Below are positions 33,325-41,481 of a DNA stretch of 64,000 nucleotides, in pieces. Both the position numbers and the translations under genes were made by a program. How positions within the stretch are numbered: the stretch's first letter is position 1; each line of letters begins with the position of its first letter. The notes beneath the pieces were generated by a model. That model had not been told where the DNA came from. It worked only from the letters and a program-made list of their open reading frames with translations, and did no database searches. This DNA comes from G963704535 sp963704535 (lineage in GTDB: Bacteria; Chloroflexota; Chloroflexia; Chloroflexales; Roseiflexaceae): the NCBI GenBank assembly GCA_963704535.1, contig OY969916.1:10478001-10542000 (forward strand), written 5' to 3'.

Positions 33325-35104
33325 CTTATGGTTCGCGTATTTGGGTTGCCAAGTTCGGGCGGTGCTGTGGTATCCTGAGAGCATGACAGCACCACCCCTC
33401 ACCATTACCAACGAGCAGGTCAATAGCCTGCCGCTGCTGCTCGGCATCATGATCGATATGGGCATTCGGGATCTGATCGACAGGCATGTGACCCCGCATG
33501 GCAACTGGGAAGGCACGAGTGTGGGCACCGTCGTGAGCATCTGGCTCTCTCACATCCTTCAGGAGCGCGACCATCGCTTGGTGACCGTGCGTGATTGGGC
33601 GAGAGAGCGGGGAGAAACGCTCAACACCTTGCTCTCCATCAGCTTGCGCGACACCGACTGCACCGACGACCGCCTGGCTACCATCCTGACCTTGCTCGGC
33701 AACCCCACCACCCAGGCGGCCCTCGATGAGACCCTGATGCAGCGCTGGGTGCGCGTCTATCGCCTGCCCACCGATACCGTGCGCCTGGACAGCACCAGCG
33801 TCAGTGTCTATCACGATGATGTCGAGCAAGACAGCCTGCTCCAGCAGGGCTGGAGTAAGGAACATCGCCCCGACCTGCGCCAGTTCAAGCTCATGCTGGC
33901 CACGCTCGACCCGCTCGGGCTGCCGATCTGTTGCCAGCCAGTCGCCGGCAACAAAGGCGATAACGGCTTGTACATACCGGCCTATGACGCCGCCGTCGCC
34001 GCGCTGGGGACGAGTGATATGCTCCTGGTCGGCGACAGCAAAATGAGCGATCTCTCCAGTCGTGGTCACATCGCCAGTGGCGGCAGCCGCTATCTGGCAG
34101 CCTATCGCCCCATCCACGCCACTTCCGAGATCGCCTCTTGGGTGGAGAGTGCCCTGGCGCAGGCCGACACCTGGACGCGCATCGAAACTCTCGACCGCCA
34201 CACCGGCGAACTGCAACTGGCCAGTGTCATCCATTCGTTCGAGCGGTGGCAAACCTGGCTGGACGGGGAAACCAAGCAGCCTCACACTTGGAATGAACGT
34301 GTGATGGTCGTACGCGCAACCGCCTATCATTTGGGACTGCGCCGACTGCGTGAGCAGGCATTGGAGCGCCTGACCACCGACGTACTCAAGCTGGCCCAGC
34401 CGCCGAGCAGAGGTCGCAAGCGCTATAGGCACCAAGCCGAACTGGAAGGGGTGGTGGCCACACGCATTGCGGAGGCTCAAGCTGGAAGGGGTGGTGCAGA
34501 CGGCGCTCTCGCCGCTCGCGATGCGCGATGGCAGCACGGCGTGGGTGGTAGGCGCGATCTGGGTCGATCTGGCCGCCTGGCAGGCAATGCTGGAGCGGCT
34601 GGGCTGGCAGGTCTTGGTCAGCAATACGACTGTTGAGCACTATGAGGTAGCGACTCTGGTGGCAGCATATCATCAACAACCAGTGCTTGAGCGTAGCTTC
34701 AGCCGCCTCAAAACGCGCAATCTGCACTTGCGCCCTGTGTTTGTGCGCGATGAGAAGCGCATCGCCGGGTTGGTGTGGCTGCTGTGTCTGGCGTTGCGGG
34801 TGCTGGTGCTGACCGAGCAGCGGCTGCGAGCGGCAATGCAGGCACAGGATGTGGAACTGGTGGGCTTGAACCCGGTCAGCCGCACCCAAGCCACAGCGCA
34901 GCCGACCACGGAACGGGTGATCCGGGCGTTTCGCAACCTGACCGTCACTGTTATCACGGGGACGGGATGGGAACAGCGCCATATCTCACCCTTGAATCAG
35001 ACCGAACAGCAGATCCTCGAGTTGTTCGGGGCTTCCACCAGACCTGTACACCCGTCTGGGCCTGCCGCTTGCGAACTTGGCCCTGCAAATGCGCGAATGA
35101 TAAG
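33325..35104 (+). mobile_element. IS1634-like insertion sequence, 1780 bp
   Basis: Terminal inverted repeats of 33 bp (33325-33357 and 35072-35104; 26 of 33 positions match) begin CTTAT..TTCGCG and end CCAAGTTCG. A 6-bp direct repeat TTGAAA flanks it (33319-33324 and 35105-35110). It carries one transposase gene. It is inserted within a unit of the 57-bp array, so the array is older. Confidence 0.92.
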
Positions 35105-35108
35105 TTGA
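33383..35108 (+). CDS. IS1634-type DDE transposase, frameshifted
   Basis: ATG 33383. The N-terminal domain (NSLPLLLGIMIDMGIRDLID, HGNWEG) resembles DUF4277 of IS1634 transposases. The RNase H core includes VRLDSTSVSVYHDD (first Asp), MLLVGDSKMSDLS (second Asp) and YHQQPVLERSFSRLKTR (Glu, with the Y-x-R-like end region). A one-base shift at about 34475-34482, next to a duplicated CTGGAAGGGGTGGTG, splits the frame before LEGVVQTAL. Corrected length is about 574 residues. The TGA stop (35106-35108) lies in the target duplication, outside the IS. Activity is doubtful if the shift is real. Confidence 0.85.
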
Positions 35109-35392
35109 AAAGGGGAGTTTGAGGGGAAGCCCCTCAAGAACTCCTTTCCACCAGGGATTGCTTGAAAAGGGGAGTTTGAGGGGAAGCCCCTCAAGAACTC
35201 CTTTCCACCAGGGATTGCTTGAAAAGGGGAGTTTGAGGGGAAGCCCCTCAAGAACTCCTTTCCACCAGGGATTGCTTGAAAAGGGGAGTTTGAGGGGAAG
35301 CCCCTCAAGAACTCTTTTCCACCAGGGATTGCTTGAAAAGGGGAGTTTGAGGGGGAACCCCTCAAGAACTCCTTCCCACCACGAATCTTGAA
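35105..35392 (+). repeat. Right part of 57-bp tandem array upstream of ftsY
   Basis: Units start at 35105, 35162, 35219, 35276 and 35333, exactly 57 bp apart. The last is diverged (AACCCC for AAGCCCC, and CCACGAATC). With the left part the original array had seven units. Because 57 is 19 codons, both strands show spurious periodic open frames. The array ends 13 bp before ftsY. Confidence 0.95.
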
Positions 35393-35404
35393 TGAGGTTG
35401 CTAT

Positions 35405-36373
35405 ATGTTTCGTCGTTTATTCGGCCGCGGCCAGGACGCGCCGCGCACCGAAGAGGAAGCCCAGCAGGAAGAGCAGAAGATCGATCAGGCCACCGCGAAG
35501 GCGCGTCAGGGCTTCTTCGGCCAGATCTCCAATCTGTTCGCCGTCGACGACCCCATCACCGAGGAGTTTTGGGATGACCTGGAGGCGCTGCTGGTGCAGG
35601 CCGACGTCGGCGTCGAGACCACGCAGTATCTCGTCAATCGCACCAAAGACCGCTGCAATCGCAACGGCGTCAAGCGCATCCGCGAGGCCAAGAATATGCT
35701 CAAGGCCGAGATGGTGCGCGTGCTACAAGACCAGGTTCGCCCGCCGGCCCAAGCCCACCCCTACGTTCTGCTGGTCGTCGGCGTCAACGGTGCCGGCAAG
35801 ACCACGCTGATCGCCAAGCTGGCCCAGCGGCTGAAGATCCAGTTCGGCAAGCGGGTGCTGCTGGCCGCCGCCGACACCTTCCGCGCCGCCGCCACTGAGC
35901 AGCTTGAGACCTGGGCCGAGCGCGCCGGCGTGCCGGTGATCACCAAGGGCCAGGGCGCCGATCCGGGCGCGGTGGTGTTCGAGGCGGTCGAGGCGGCGCT
36001 GGAGCAGAACGCGGATGTGCTGATCGTCGACACGGCCGGTCGCCTGCATGCGAAGGCGAACCTGATGAAGGAGCTGGAGAAGCTACGCAATATCATTCGC
36101 CGCCGCATCCCCGACGCGCCGCACGAGGTCCTGCTGGTGATCGACGCGACCACCGGCCAGAACGGGGTGCTGCAAGCCAAGTCGTTTATGCAGGCGGTGG
36201 AGGTAACTGACGTGGCCGTGACCAAGCTGGATGGCACCGCCAAGGGCGGGATCGCCTTCGCGATCGCCCAGGATATCGAGCGGCCGATCCGCTACGTCGG
36301 CACCGGCGAGAAGATCACCGACTTGGCGATGTTCGATGCGCAGGCGTTTGTCGACGCGCTATTTCTTGAGTAA
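35405..36373 (+). CDS. ftsY: Signal recognition particle receptor FtsY
   Basis: 322 residues. A short acidic N-terminal region is followed by the NG domain. G1 is GVNGAGKTT (126-134), then LLAAADTFRAAATEQLETWA, VLIVDTAGRLHAKANLMKEL (G3), VTKLDGTAKGG (G4) and YVGTGEKITDL. FtsY receives SRP-ribosome complexes at the membrane. The usual long acidic A domain is nearly absent, which is normal for many phyla. The stop TAA (36371-36373) is one copy of a 3-bp duplication beside a type B element. Confidence 0.97.
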   Translation: MFRRLFGRGQDAPRTEEEAQQEEQKIDQATAKARQGFFGQISNLFAVDDPITEEFWDDLEALLVQADVGVETTQYLVNRTKDRCNRNGVKRIREAKNMLKAEMVRVLQDQVRPPAQAHPYVLLVVGVNGAGKTTLIAKLAQRLKIQFGKRVLLAAADTFRAAATEQLETWAERAGVPVITKGQGADPGAVVFEAVEAALEQNADVLIVDTAGRLHAKANLMKELEKLRNIIRRRIPDAPHEVLLVIDATTGQNGVLQAKSFMQAVEVTDVAVTKLDGTAKGGIAFAIAQDIERPIRYVGTGEKITDLAMFDAQAFVDALFLE

Positions 36374-36490
36374 GACAAGGCTCTTGGGAGCTTTACAGTT
36401 CTGGGGAAAAAAGGGGGTTTGAGGGGGCAGCCCCCTCAGTCTCCCCCCACCCACATTGTAAAGTAGAATGGCGCCTTCCGAAACCTTGTC
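36374..36490. mobile_element. Type B MITE-like element, 117 bp, TAA duplication at ftsY stop
   Basis: The ends GACAAGG (36374-36380) and CCTTGTC (36484-36490) are inverted, with TAA on both sides (36371-36373 and 36491-36493). Inner complementary parts CTTTACAG and ATTGTAAAG flank the GGGGGTTTGAGGGGGCAGCC core hairpin. The left TAA is the ftsY stop. Confidence 0.88.
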
Positions 36491-36510
36491 TAAGCTAATG
36501 GAGGATAACC

Positions 36511-36708
36511 GTGCCGCCTGAGTTCGCGAATTGTCCCATCTGCAAGCAGAAGCTGGCGATCCAGGACTATGTCATCGTCGGGGCGGATGTTGTGTGCAAC
36601 AACTGCGAGAGCAACCTGCGGATCGAGAAGCGTCGCCCGCTGCGTATTGCGCTGGTGCCGGTCGAGGAGACGTTCAACATCGATAGCCGGCCGGAGTTGT
36701 ATGGATAG
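36511..36708 (+). CDS. LysW-like small zinc ribbon protein
   Basis: 65 residues from GTG 36511 (GGAGG at 36499-36503). CPICKQKL and CNNCESNL supply four zinc ligands. IQDYVIVGADVVCNNCESNL and the following strand-rich LRIALVPVEE resemble the amino-group carrier protein LysW. The LysW C-terminal EDWGE, whose Glu carries the substrate, is absent: the protein ends SRPELYG. So either it is a diverged carrier or an unrelated zinc ribbon. It overlaps the next gene by 8 bp, with glnA following. Confidence 0.55.
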   Translation: MPPEFANCPICKQKLAIQDYVIVGADVVCNNCESNLRIEKRRPLRIALVPVEETFNIDSRPELYG

Positions 36709-37225
36709 CCACCAGCACCCGAACTTGAAGATAGAAGATAGAGGATGGAGGATGGAGCCTGGCGGTCGGTGGTCGGTGGTCGGTGGTCGGTGGTCGGTGG
36801 TCGCCTGTCCTGAGCCGCGTCGAAGGGCTGGTCGGTGCCTGGCGCTCGTCTGCTTGGCGCTCGTGCTCTGCGGCTGCATGATGACGTCCGGCGAGCAATC
36901 CTCGGTCGATGCGCAGCCGGCGGGGGGCAACTTCAGCACGACGTTTGTCAGTGCCGAGGGCGAGGAGGTACGTACCCTGGCGACCAACGGCGGCGCGGCC
37001 CCGCTCAACGTCACCGTGATCATCGAGGTCGAGCAGGGCGAGTTGCGCCTGGAGATGTTGAGCCCCGAGGGAGTGGTGGTCTTCGCGGTGCAGGGCCGGC
37101 CCGGCGAGCAGCGTGAGGTCGTTCGCTCCGGCGTGATCGAGGCCAACGCCCAGGGCGAGCTACGCTACCGGCTCGTGGCCCGCAGCGCGCGCAACGGCGG
37201 CTACCAGGTGTTGTACCAGCGGTGA
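36701..37225 (+). CDS. Lipoprotein with repeat-derived N-terminus
   Basis: 174 residues from ATG 36701. A hydrophobic stretch RCLALVCLALVLCGC ends in a possible lipobox (Cys after LCG). The mature part is a small beta-rich domain (NVTVIIEVEQGELRLEML, GELRYRLVARSARNGGYQVL). The first 45 or so residues are encoded by GGATGGA and GTCGGTG repeats, which is unusual before a signal peptide. The real start may be a later non-ATG codon. The function is unknown. It ends 11 bp before glnA. Confidence 0.55.
   Translation: MDSHQHPNLKIEDRGWRMEPGGRWSVVGGRWSVVACPEPRRRAGRCLALVCLALVLCGCMMTSGEQSSVDAQPAGGNFSTTFVSAEGEEVRTLATNGGAAPLNVTVIIEVEQGELRLEMLSPEGVVVFAVQGRPGEQREVVRSGVIEANAQGELRYRLVARSARNGGYQVLYQR
36727..36837. 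repeat. Heptamer repeats GGATGGA and GTCGGTG
   Basis: GATAGAAGATAGAGGATGGA is followed by six or so copies of GTCGGTG. A 29-bp stretch (36799-36827, CCTGTCCTGAGCCGCGTCGA at its centre) recurs as its reverse complement at 44506-44534. Confidence 0.85.
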
Positions 37226-37236
37226 AGGAGAGACCC

Positions 37237-38571
37237 ATGGCGCGGACGGCCAATGAGATCCTTGCCTCGGTCGAGGAGCAGCAGGTCGAGTTTATCAGCC
37301 TGCAATTCACCGATATCGTCGGGATGGTCAAGAATGTGACCATTCCGGTGGCGCAACTGGCCGACTGCCTGGACCACGGTGTCTGGTTCGATGGCTCGTC
37401 GATCGAGGGGTTCGCCCGGATCGCCGAGAGCGATATGTTCCTGGTGCCCGACCTGGAGAGCTACGCGGTGATCCCATGGGACAAGGGCGAGGGCTTCACG
37501 ACCGCCCGCATGATCTGCGACATTTACACGCCCGACGGCAAGCCATTCGCCGGCGATCCGCGCAACGTCCTCAAGCTGGCGCTGGAGGAGGCCGCCAGGA
37601 TGGGCTTTGTCTACAACGTCGGCCCGGAGCTGGAGTTCTTTTTGTTCAAAAACGACAGCCAGGGCCAGCCCTCGCCGCTGCCGCACGACGCCGCCGGCTA
37701 CTTCGACGTCTCGACCGATATGGCGACGCATATCCGGCGCCACATGGTCCGCGCGCTGGGGGCTTTCGGGATCGAGGTCGAGGCGGCGCACCACGAGGTC
37801 GCGATCGGGCAGCACGAGATCGACTTTAAGTATGGCCCGGCCCTGCGCACCGCCGACCACGCGGTCACGTTTCGCATGACGCTGAAGGCAGTGGCGCAGC
37901 AGCACGACCTGTATGTGACCTTTATGCCCAAGCCGATCGCCGGGATCAATGGCAGCGGGATGCATGTTCACCAGAGCCTGAACAGCTTGGAGACCGGCAA
38001 AAACCTGTTCTACGACGCCAACAACCCGTATGGCCTCTCGGAGACGGCGCGCCACTTCATCGCCGGGCTGCTGGCGCACGCGCGGGGCATGATCGCCGTC
38101 CTGGCGCCGCTGGTGAACTCCTACAAGCGGCTGGTCCCCGGCTACGAGGCTCCGGTGTACCTGAGCTGGGGCCGCACCAACCGCTCGGCGCTGGTGCGGG
38201 TGCCGCGGATCAGCGCGAGCCGCCCCCAGGCGACCCGCGTCGAGCTGCGCTGCCCCGACCCGTCCTGCAACCCGTACCTGGCCTTCGCGGTGATGCTCAA
38301 GGCCGGGCTGGACGGGATCAGCCGCAAGCTGCCGCTGTCGGCGGCCGCCGAGGAGGACCTGTACCACGTCGATCCGCGCTCGCGCCAGCTTGAGACCCTG
38401 CCCGGCTCGCTGGGCGAGGCGCTGGCGGAACTCCAGCGCGACGAGGTGATCTGCGCGGCGCTCGGCCCGCACGTCCTGGAGCGCTTTGTCGAGGCCAAAT
38501 CGCAGGAGTGGGACGAGTACCGGATCTACGTGAGCCAGTGGGAGCTTAATCGCTACCTGCCGATCTACTGA
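37237..38571 (+). CDS. glnA: Glutamine synthetase, type I
   Basis: 444 residues from ATG 37237 (AAGGAG at 37224-37229). VWFDGSSIEGFARIAESDMF, GPELEFFLFK, GINGSGMHVHQSLN (ammonium/glutamate region), NRSALVRVP and RCPDPSCNPYLAFAVML match GSI. It makes glutamine from glutamate, ammonia and ATP as a dodecamer. The length and absence of the adenylylation loop indicate the GSI-alpha type, typically controlled by feedback or regulators rather than adenylylation. The stop TGA (38569-38571) directly abuts a type A end. Confidence 0.97.
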   Translation: MARTANEILASVEEQQVEFISLQFTDIVGMVKNVTIPVAQLADCLDHGVWFDGSSIEGFARIAESDMFLVPDLESYAVIPWDKGEGFTTARMICDIYTPDGKPFAGDPRNVLKLALEEAARMGFVYNVGPELEFFLFKNDSQGQPSPLPHDAAGYFDVSTDMATHIRRHMVRALGAFGIEVEAAHHEVAIGQHEIDFKYGPALRTADHAVTFRMTLKAVAQQHDLYVTFMPKPIAGINGSGMHVHQSLNSLETGKNLFYDANNPYGLSETARHFIAGLLAHARGMIAVLAPLVNSYKRLVPGYEAPVYLSWGRTNRSALVRVPRISASRPQATRVELRCPDPSCNPYLAFAVMLKAGLDGISRKLPLSAAAEEDLYHVDPRSRQLETLPGSLGEALAELQRDEVICAALGPHVLERFVEAKSQEWDEYRIYVSQWELNRYLPIY

Positions 38572-38636
38572 GAAACTATTTGAAAAGGGGGAGTTTGAGG
38601 GGGGCTGCCCCCTCAAGAACCCCTTTCCACCACGGA
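38572..38636 (+). repeat. Type A element (one-ended) at glnA stop
   Basis: GAAACTATTTGAAAAGG at 38572-38588 follows the TGA of glnA. The core GAGTTTGAGGGGGGCTGCCC and CCTTTCCACCACGGA follow, but the right terminal repeat is missing. Confidence 0.85.
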
Positions 38637-38642
38637 CGATAT

Positions 38643-40082
38643 ATGGCGGAACAAACCCAATCGGTAGATGCTTCCCAGCAACGCGTTCGCCCGGTGGTCA
38701 GCGCCTGGATGATGCTGCTGGTGTTCTTTCTGCTCTTCTGCGCGCTCGTTGCGGGCGCCGGGATCGTGAGCTGGCGCTACTATACGAATGCGATGATGGA
38801 GATGACGCCCGGTACGGTGCTCGTGCATGCCAAGGCCGGCGTCGACTATCAGTCCAAAGGTAGCCGGCGGTTTATCTCGCCTGATCAGCCCTGCCAGCCG
38901 AACCCGCCTGAGGATGGCGATGTCTGCGTCGAACTGCGCGAGGGCGACCGGGTGCGCGCCAAGCCGGAGGCCGGCTACGGCCCGGTTGCCTCGATCAAGC
39001 TGCCCGCGCCCGATGAGACCCAGATCGATCTGTGGGCCCACCCGACCGGCGCCGATCTGACCCTGGATACTTACCAAGTCTCGCGCTGGACCAGCCGCCG
39101 CCAGGAGGTGGTCTTCCGCCAGAGCGCCGGCTATGCCCGCTACGATATCAAAGCCGACCAGCCCTATGACCAGGTGAGCTATACCGTCAAAATCACCGAG
39201 GGGGTCGTGATCGCGCTTGCGCCGGGCGGCAGCTACAGCATTAATGTGCCCCAGGATCGGCCGGGGAAGCCGCGCGCGCTGACCGAATTGGGCGCGCCGC
39301 TGCTGGTCGAGGTGGCCGTGCGGGCGGGCAGCGCGACAATCTTCGCCGCCGGCGACCCGGTGGTGATCGCGATCGAGGAGAAGGCGCAGGTTGACTTGGC
39401 CGGCCGGCCGGGGGCGCCGGTCGCGGCGAAGTGGACGTTGACGCGTGACGGCGATTTTACGGACTATGCGGCCGGCGCGGACACCTGGTCGCTGTATGGG
39501 ACACCTGGCGCTCCCATGACCGAGGCGGAGATGAACGGCACCTTCACAGTCGTGCAGTCGTGCCGCCCGCGCCTGGAGATTATCACCTCTTGCCCGGACG
39601 ACCAGGCCTACATCGGGCAGTTCCGCCGCGAGGGCAATCAGACCAAAAACTATATCACCGGGATAGTGCAGGAGCTTGACGTCGATGTGTCCGAGTACAG
39701 CTCGCTGCGGCTCATGGCCTGGGCGCGTGTCGTCACCCAGACGGTCGAGTTGGCCGGCGTGCGAGGATCGGAATGCCCGATCATGATCTGGATGACCTAC
39801 AAGCGAACCAGCCCGACCGACGCGCAGCAAGATCGCTCGATCTGCGTCTATGCCGTCGATAGCTCAATCGCTGCCGGCAGCGAAGACGCTGGCGAGATTA
39901 GCTACCGGCCGGTCAATCTGTTCCAGTGGTATCCGATCAATATTGAGCTGCGCGACGACCCCCAACTCAAGGAGGCGCGCTACTTGCAAAAGATCCGCAT
40001 CGAGGCGCGTGGGCACGATTATATCTCGGAGATCACCAATATCCGGCTGATCGGGTCTCAACGACCGCTAGAATATCGGTAG
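38643..40082 (+). CDS. Membrane-anchored protein of unknown function
   Basis: 479 residues from ATG 38643. One membrane helix at about 21-43 (SAWMMLLVFFLLFCALVAGA) follows a polar N-terminus, leaving a large extracytoplasmic domain. That domain is beta-rich (IALAPGGSYSINVPQDRPGK, IEEKAQVDLAGRPGAPVAAK) with Cys pairs. The C-terminal third (LRLMAWARVVTQTVEL, NLFQWYPINIELRD) looks like a carbohydrate-binding or discoidin-like jelly roll. No enzyme motif was recognised. The position next to glnA is probably incidental. Confidence 0.6.
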   Translation: MAEQTQSVDASQQRVRPVVSAWMMLLVFFLLFCALVAGAGIVSWRYYTNAMMEMTPGTVLVHAKAGVDYQSKGSRRFISPDQPCQPNPPEDGDVCVELREGDRVRAKPEAGYGPVASIKLPAPDETQIDLWAHPTGADLTLDTYQVSRWTSRRQEVVFRQSAGYARYDIKADQPYDQVSYTVKITEGVVIALAPGGSYSINVPQDRPGKPRALTELGAPLLVEVAVRAGSATIFAAGDPVVIAIEEKAQVDLAGRPGAPVAAKWTLTRDGDFTDYAAGADTWSLYGTPGAPMTEAEMNGTFTVVQSCRPRLEIITSCPDDQAYIGQFRREGNQTKNYITGIVQELDVDVSEYSSLRLMAWARVVTQTVELAGVRGSECPIMIWMTYKRTSPTDAQQDRSICVYAVDSSIAAGSEDAGEISYRPVNLFQWYPINIELRDDPQLKEARYLQKIRIEARGHDYISEITNIRLIGSQRPLEYR

Positions 40083-40084
40083 AG

Positions 40085-40160
40085 AATCCGCGAATTGGGC
40101 GAATATTCGCGAATAGATTGCCTCATATTCGCGTCGATTAGCGTTATTCGCGGATGGCTC
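40085..40160. repeat. GCGAAT-type inverted repeat
   Basis: ATCCGCGAATTGGGCGAATA and TTCGCGAATAG face ATATTCGCGTCG and TTATTCGCGGAT. It is a multi-arm palindrome between two genes. Confidence 0.7.
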
Positions 40161-40194
40161 CGGAATACTCTACCGACGCTCTAGGAGTTCAGCG

Positions 40195-40809
40195 ATGAGC
40201 GTTCAGGTGACGCAACTGACCGTCGGCCCCTGGCCAATGAACTGCTACGTCGTCGGCGACGAGGCGAGCCGCGAGGCCTGGGTGGTCGATCCCGGCGCGG
40301 AGATCGAGCGCATCCGGGCCGAACTTCAGTCCGGCGGCTGGCGGCTGGTCGCGATCGTCCAGACCCACGGCCATCCCGACCACATCGCCGGGACGGCCGC
40401 GCTGCGGGCGGCGACCAGCGTGCCGGTGCTGGCCCACGCCGGCGATCTGCCGCTCTTCGCCGACGAGCGCCTCCGCCAGTATGGCGGCGAGCCGCTGGTG
40501 CCCGACCGGCTGCTGCGCGACGGTGAGGTGCTCACGCTCGGCGCGACCTCGTTCGCGATTTTGCACGTGCCCGGCCATACGCCGGGCCATATCGCGCTGG
40601 TCGGCGGCGGGGCCTGCCTGAGCGGCGATGTGATCTTCCGGATCGGGTGCGGCCGGACCGACCTGCCCGGCGGCGACATGCACGCGCTGGAGCGCAGCCT
40701 CTCCTCCCTGCTGGCGCTGCCCGACGAGACCGCGATCTACCCCGGCCACGGCCCAACCACTACCGTCGGGTATGTACGACAGCATAATCCTTATATGCCG
40801 ATAGAATGA
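40195..40809 (+). CDS. Metallo-beta-lactamase-fold hydrolase (glyoxalase II-like)
   Basis: 204 residues. HGHPDHIAG (about 59-67) is the HxHxDH zinc motif. VPGHTPGHIALVGGGACLSG supplies the next His and the DVIF Asp, and IYPGHGPTTT the last His. These proteins hydrolyse thioesters such as S-lactoylglutathione-like compounds or other small esters. The specific substrate is unknown. GGAG lies a few bp upstream. A TGAAGGGG palindrome separates it from acpS. Confidence 0.9.
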   Translation: MSVQVTQLTVGPWPMNCYVVGDEASREAWVVDPGAEIERIRAELQSGGWRLVAIVQTHGHPDHIAGTAALRAATSVPVLAHAGDLPLFADERLRQYGGEPLVPDRLLRDGEVLTLGATSFAILHVPGHTPGHIALVGGGACLSGDVIFRIGCGRTDLPGGDMHALERSLSSLLALPDETAIYPGHGPTTTVGYVRQHNPYMPIE

Positions 40810-40810
40810 A

Positions 40811-40882
40811 AGGGTGAAGAAGTGAAGGGGTGAAGGGGAAGACCTTTCACCCTTTCACCCCTTCACCCCTTCACCCCTTCAC
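40811..40882. repeat. 8-bp repeat palindrome GTGAAGGG/CCCTTCAC
   Basis: AAGGGTGAAGAAGTGAAGGG is followed by the inverse CCTTTCACCCTTTCACCCC and further TTCACCCC copies, making a hairpin just upstream of acpS. Confidence 0.85.
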
Positions 40883-40885
40883 GCC

Positions 40886-41287
40886 ATGCTCTACACTGGT
40901 ATCGACCTGATTGAGATCGCGCGGATCGAGCGCGCGGTGGCGCGCTGGGGCGAGCGCTTTCTCCGGCGCGTGTTTACGCCGGCCGAGCTTGCCGCCTACC
41001 GCGACCGGCTGCCTTCGCTGGCGGCGCGCTGGGCGGCCAAAGAGGCGGCGGCCAAGCTGCTGGGGGTCGGGCTGCGTGGGCTGGGCGCGGCCGAGCGGCC
41101 GGCTCCTGCGGTGGCTTGGACGGAGATCGAGGTCGTCGGCGATGCCCAGGGCCGGCCGGTGCTGGCGCTGTACGGTCGCGCCGCCGCCCGCGCCCGCGAG
41201 CTGCGCCTGGCCGAGCTGTCCTTGAGCCTCTCGCACACCCGCGAGCATGCGATCGCCTGCGTGGTGGCCCTCGGCGAGCCGCCCTAA
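40886..41287 (+). CDS. acpS: Holo-[acyl-carrier-protein] synthase
   Basis: 133 residues. GIDLIEIARIERAVARWGER (Mg-binding Asp6), VFTPAELAAYRDRLPSLAAR, WAAKEAAAKLLGVGLRG (catalytic Glu/Lys) and LSLSHTREHAIACVVAL match the AcpS family. It transfers 4'-phosphopantetheine from CoA to the acyl carrier protein. The ATG lies only 4 bp after the palindrome, with no clear Shine-Dalgarno, so translation may depend on the element or be leaderless. Confidence 0.95.
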   Translation: MLYTGIDLIEIARIERAVARWGERFLRRVFTPAELAAYRDRLPSLAARWAAKEAAAKLLGVGLRGLGAAERPAPAVAWTEIEVVGDAQGRPVLALYGRAAARARELRLAELSLSLSHTREHAIACVVALGEPP

Positions 41288-41340
41288 GAGCAATACTTTT
41301 CAAATAAAGGACTTACGCGGTGGCGCCCGCAACGCCGCTG

Positions 41341-41440
41341 TTGCCTGCGGCAGCAAGGTACTTCACCTCTTTTTATCGGCAATTTTCGCTCAGCCGGGCG
41401 AAATTGCCGATAAAAGGAAGAAAAAGTACCACTCTGCCGA
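41341..41440 (+). repeat. Type C hairpin element, copy 3
   Basis: GCAGCAAGGTACTTCACCTC, then TTTTTATCGGCAATTTTCGC and the complementary GCGAAATTGCCGATAAAAGG, then AAGAAAAAGTACC. The palindrome is imperfect by one T. It ends about 45 bp before the CoA-binding gene. Confidence 0.88.
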
Positions 41441-41481
41441 AGGCCGAAACCACTTCAGACCTTTAGGGAAAGGAGATAATC

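Noticed and set aside
34441..34500. Programmed frameshift in the transposase
   Set aside because: No A-rich or other slippery heptamer at the break. A duplicated word or indel error explains it better.
33326..34624. Long minus-strand ORF opposite the transposase
   Set aside because: A shadow of the transposase. The plus strand has the DDE-type motifs and a suitable start.
35105..35391. Open frames of about 90-120 codons across the 57-bp array on both strands
   Set aside because: They come from a 57-bp (19-codon) unit without stops. There is no ribosome binding site, and the protein is purely periodic.
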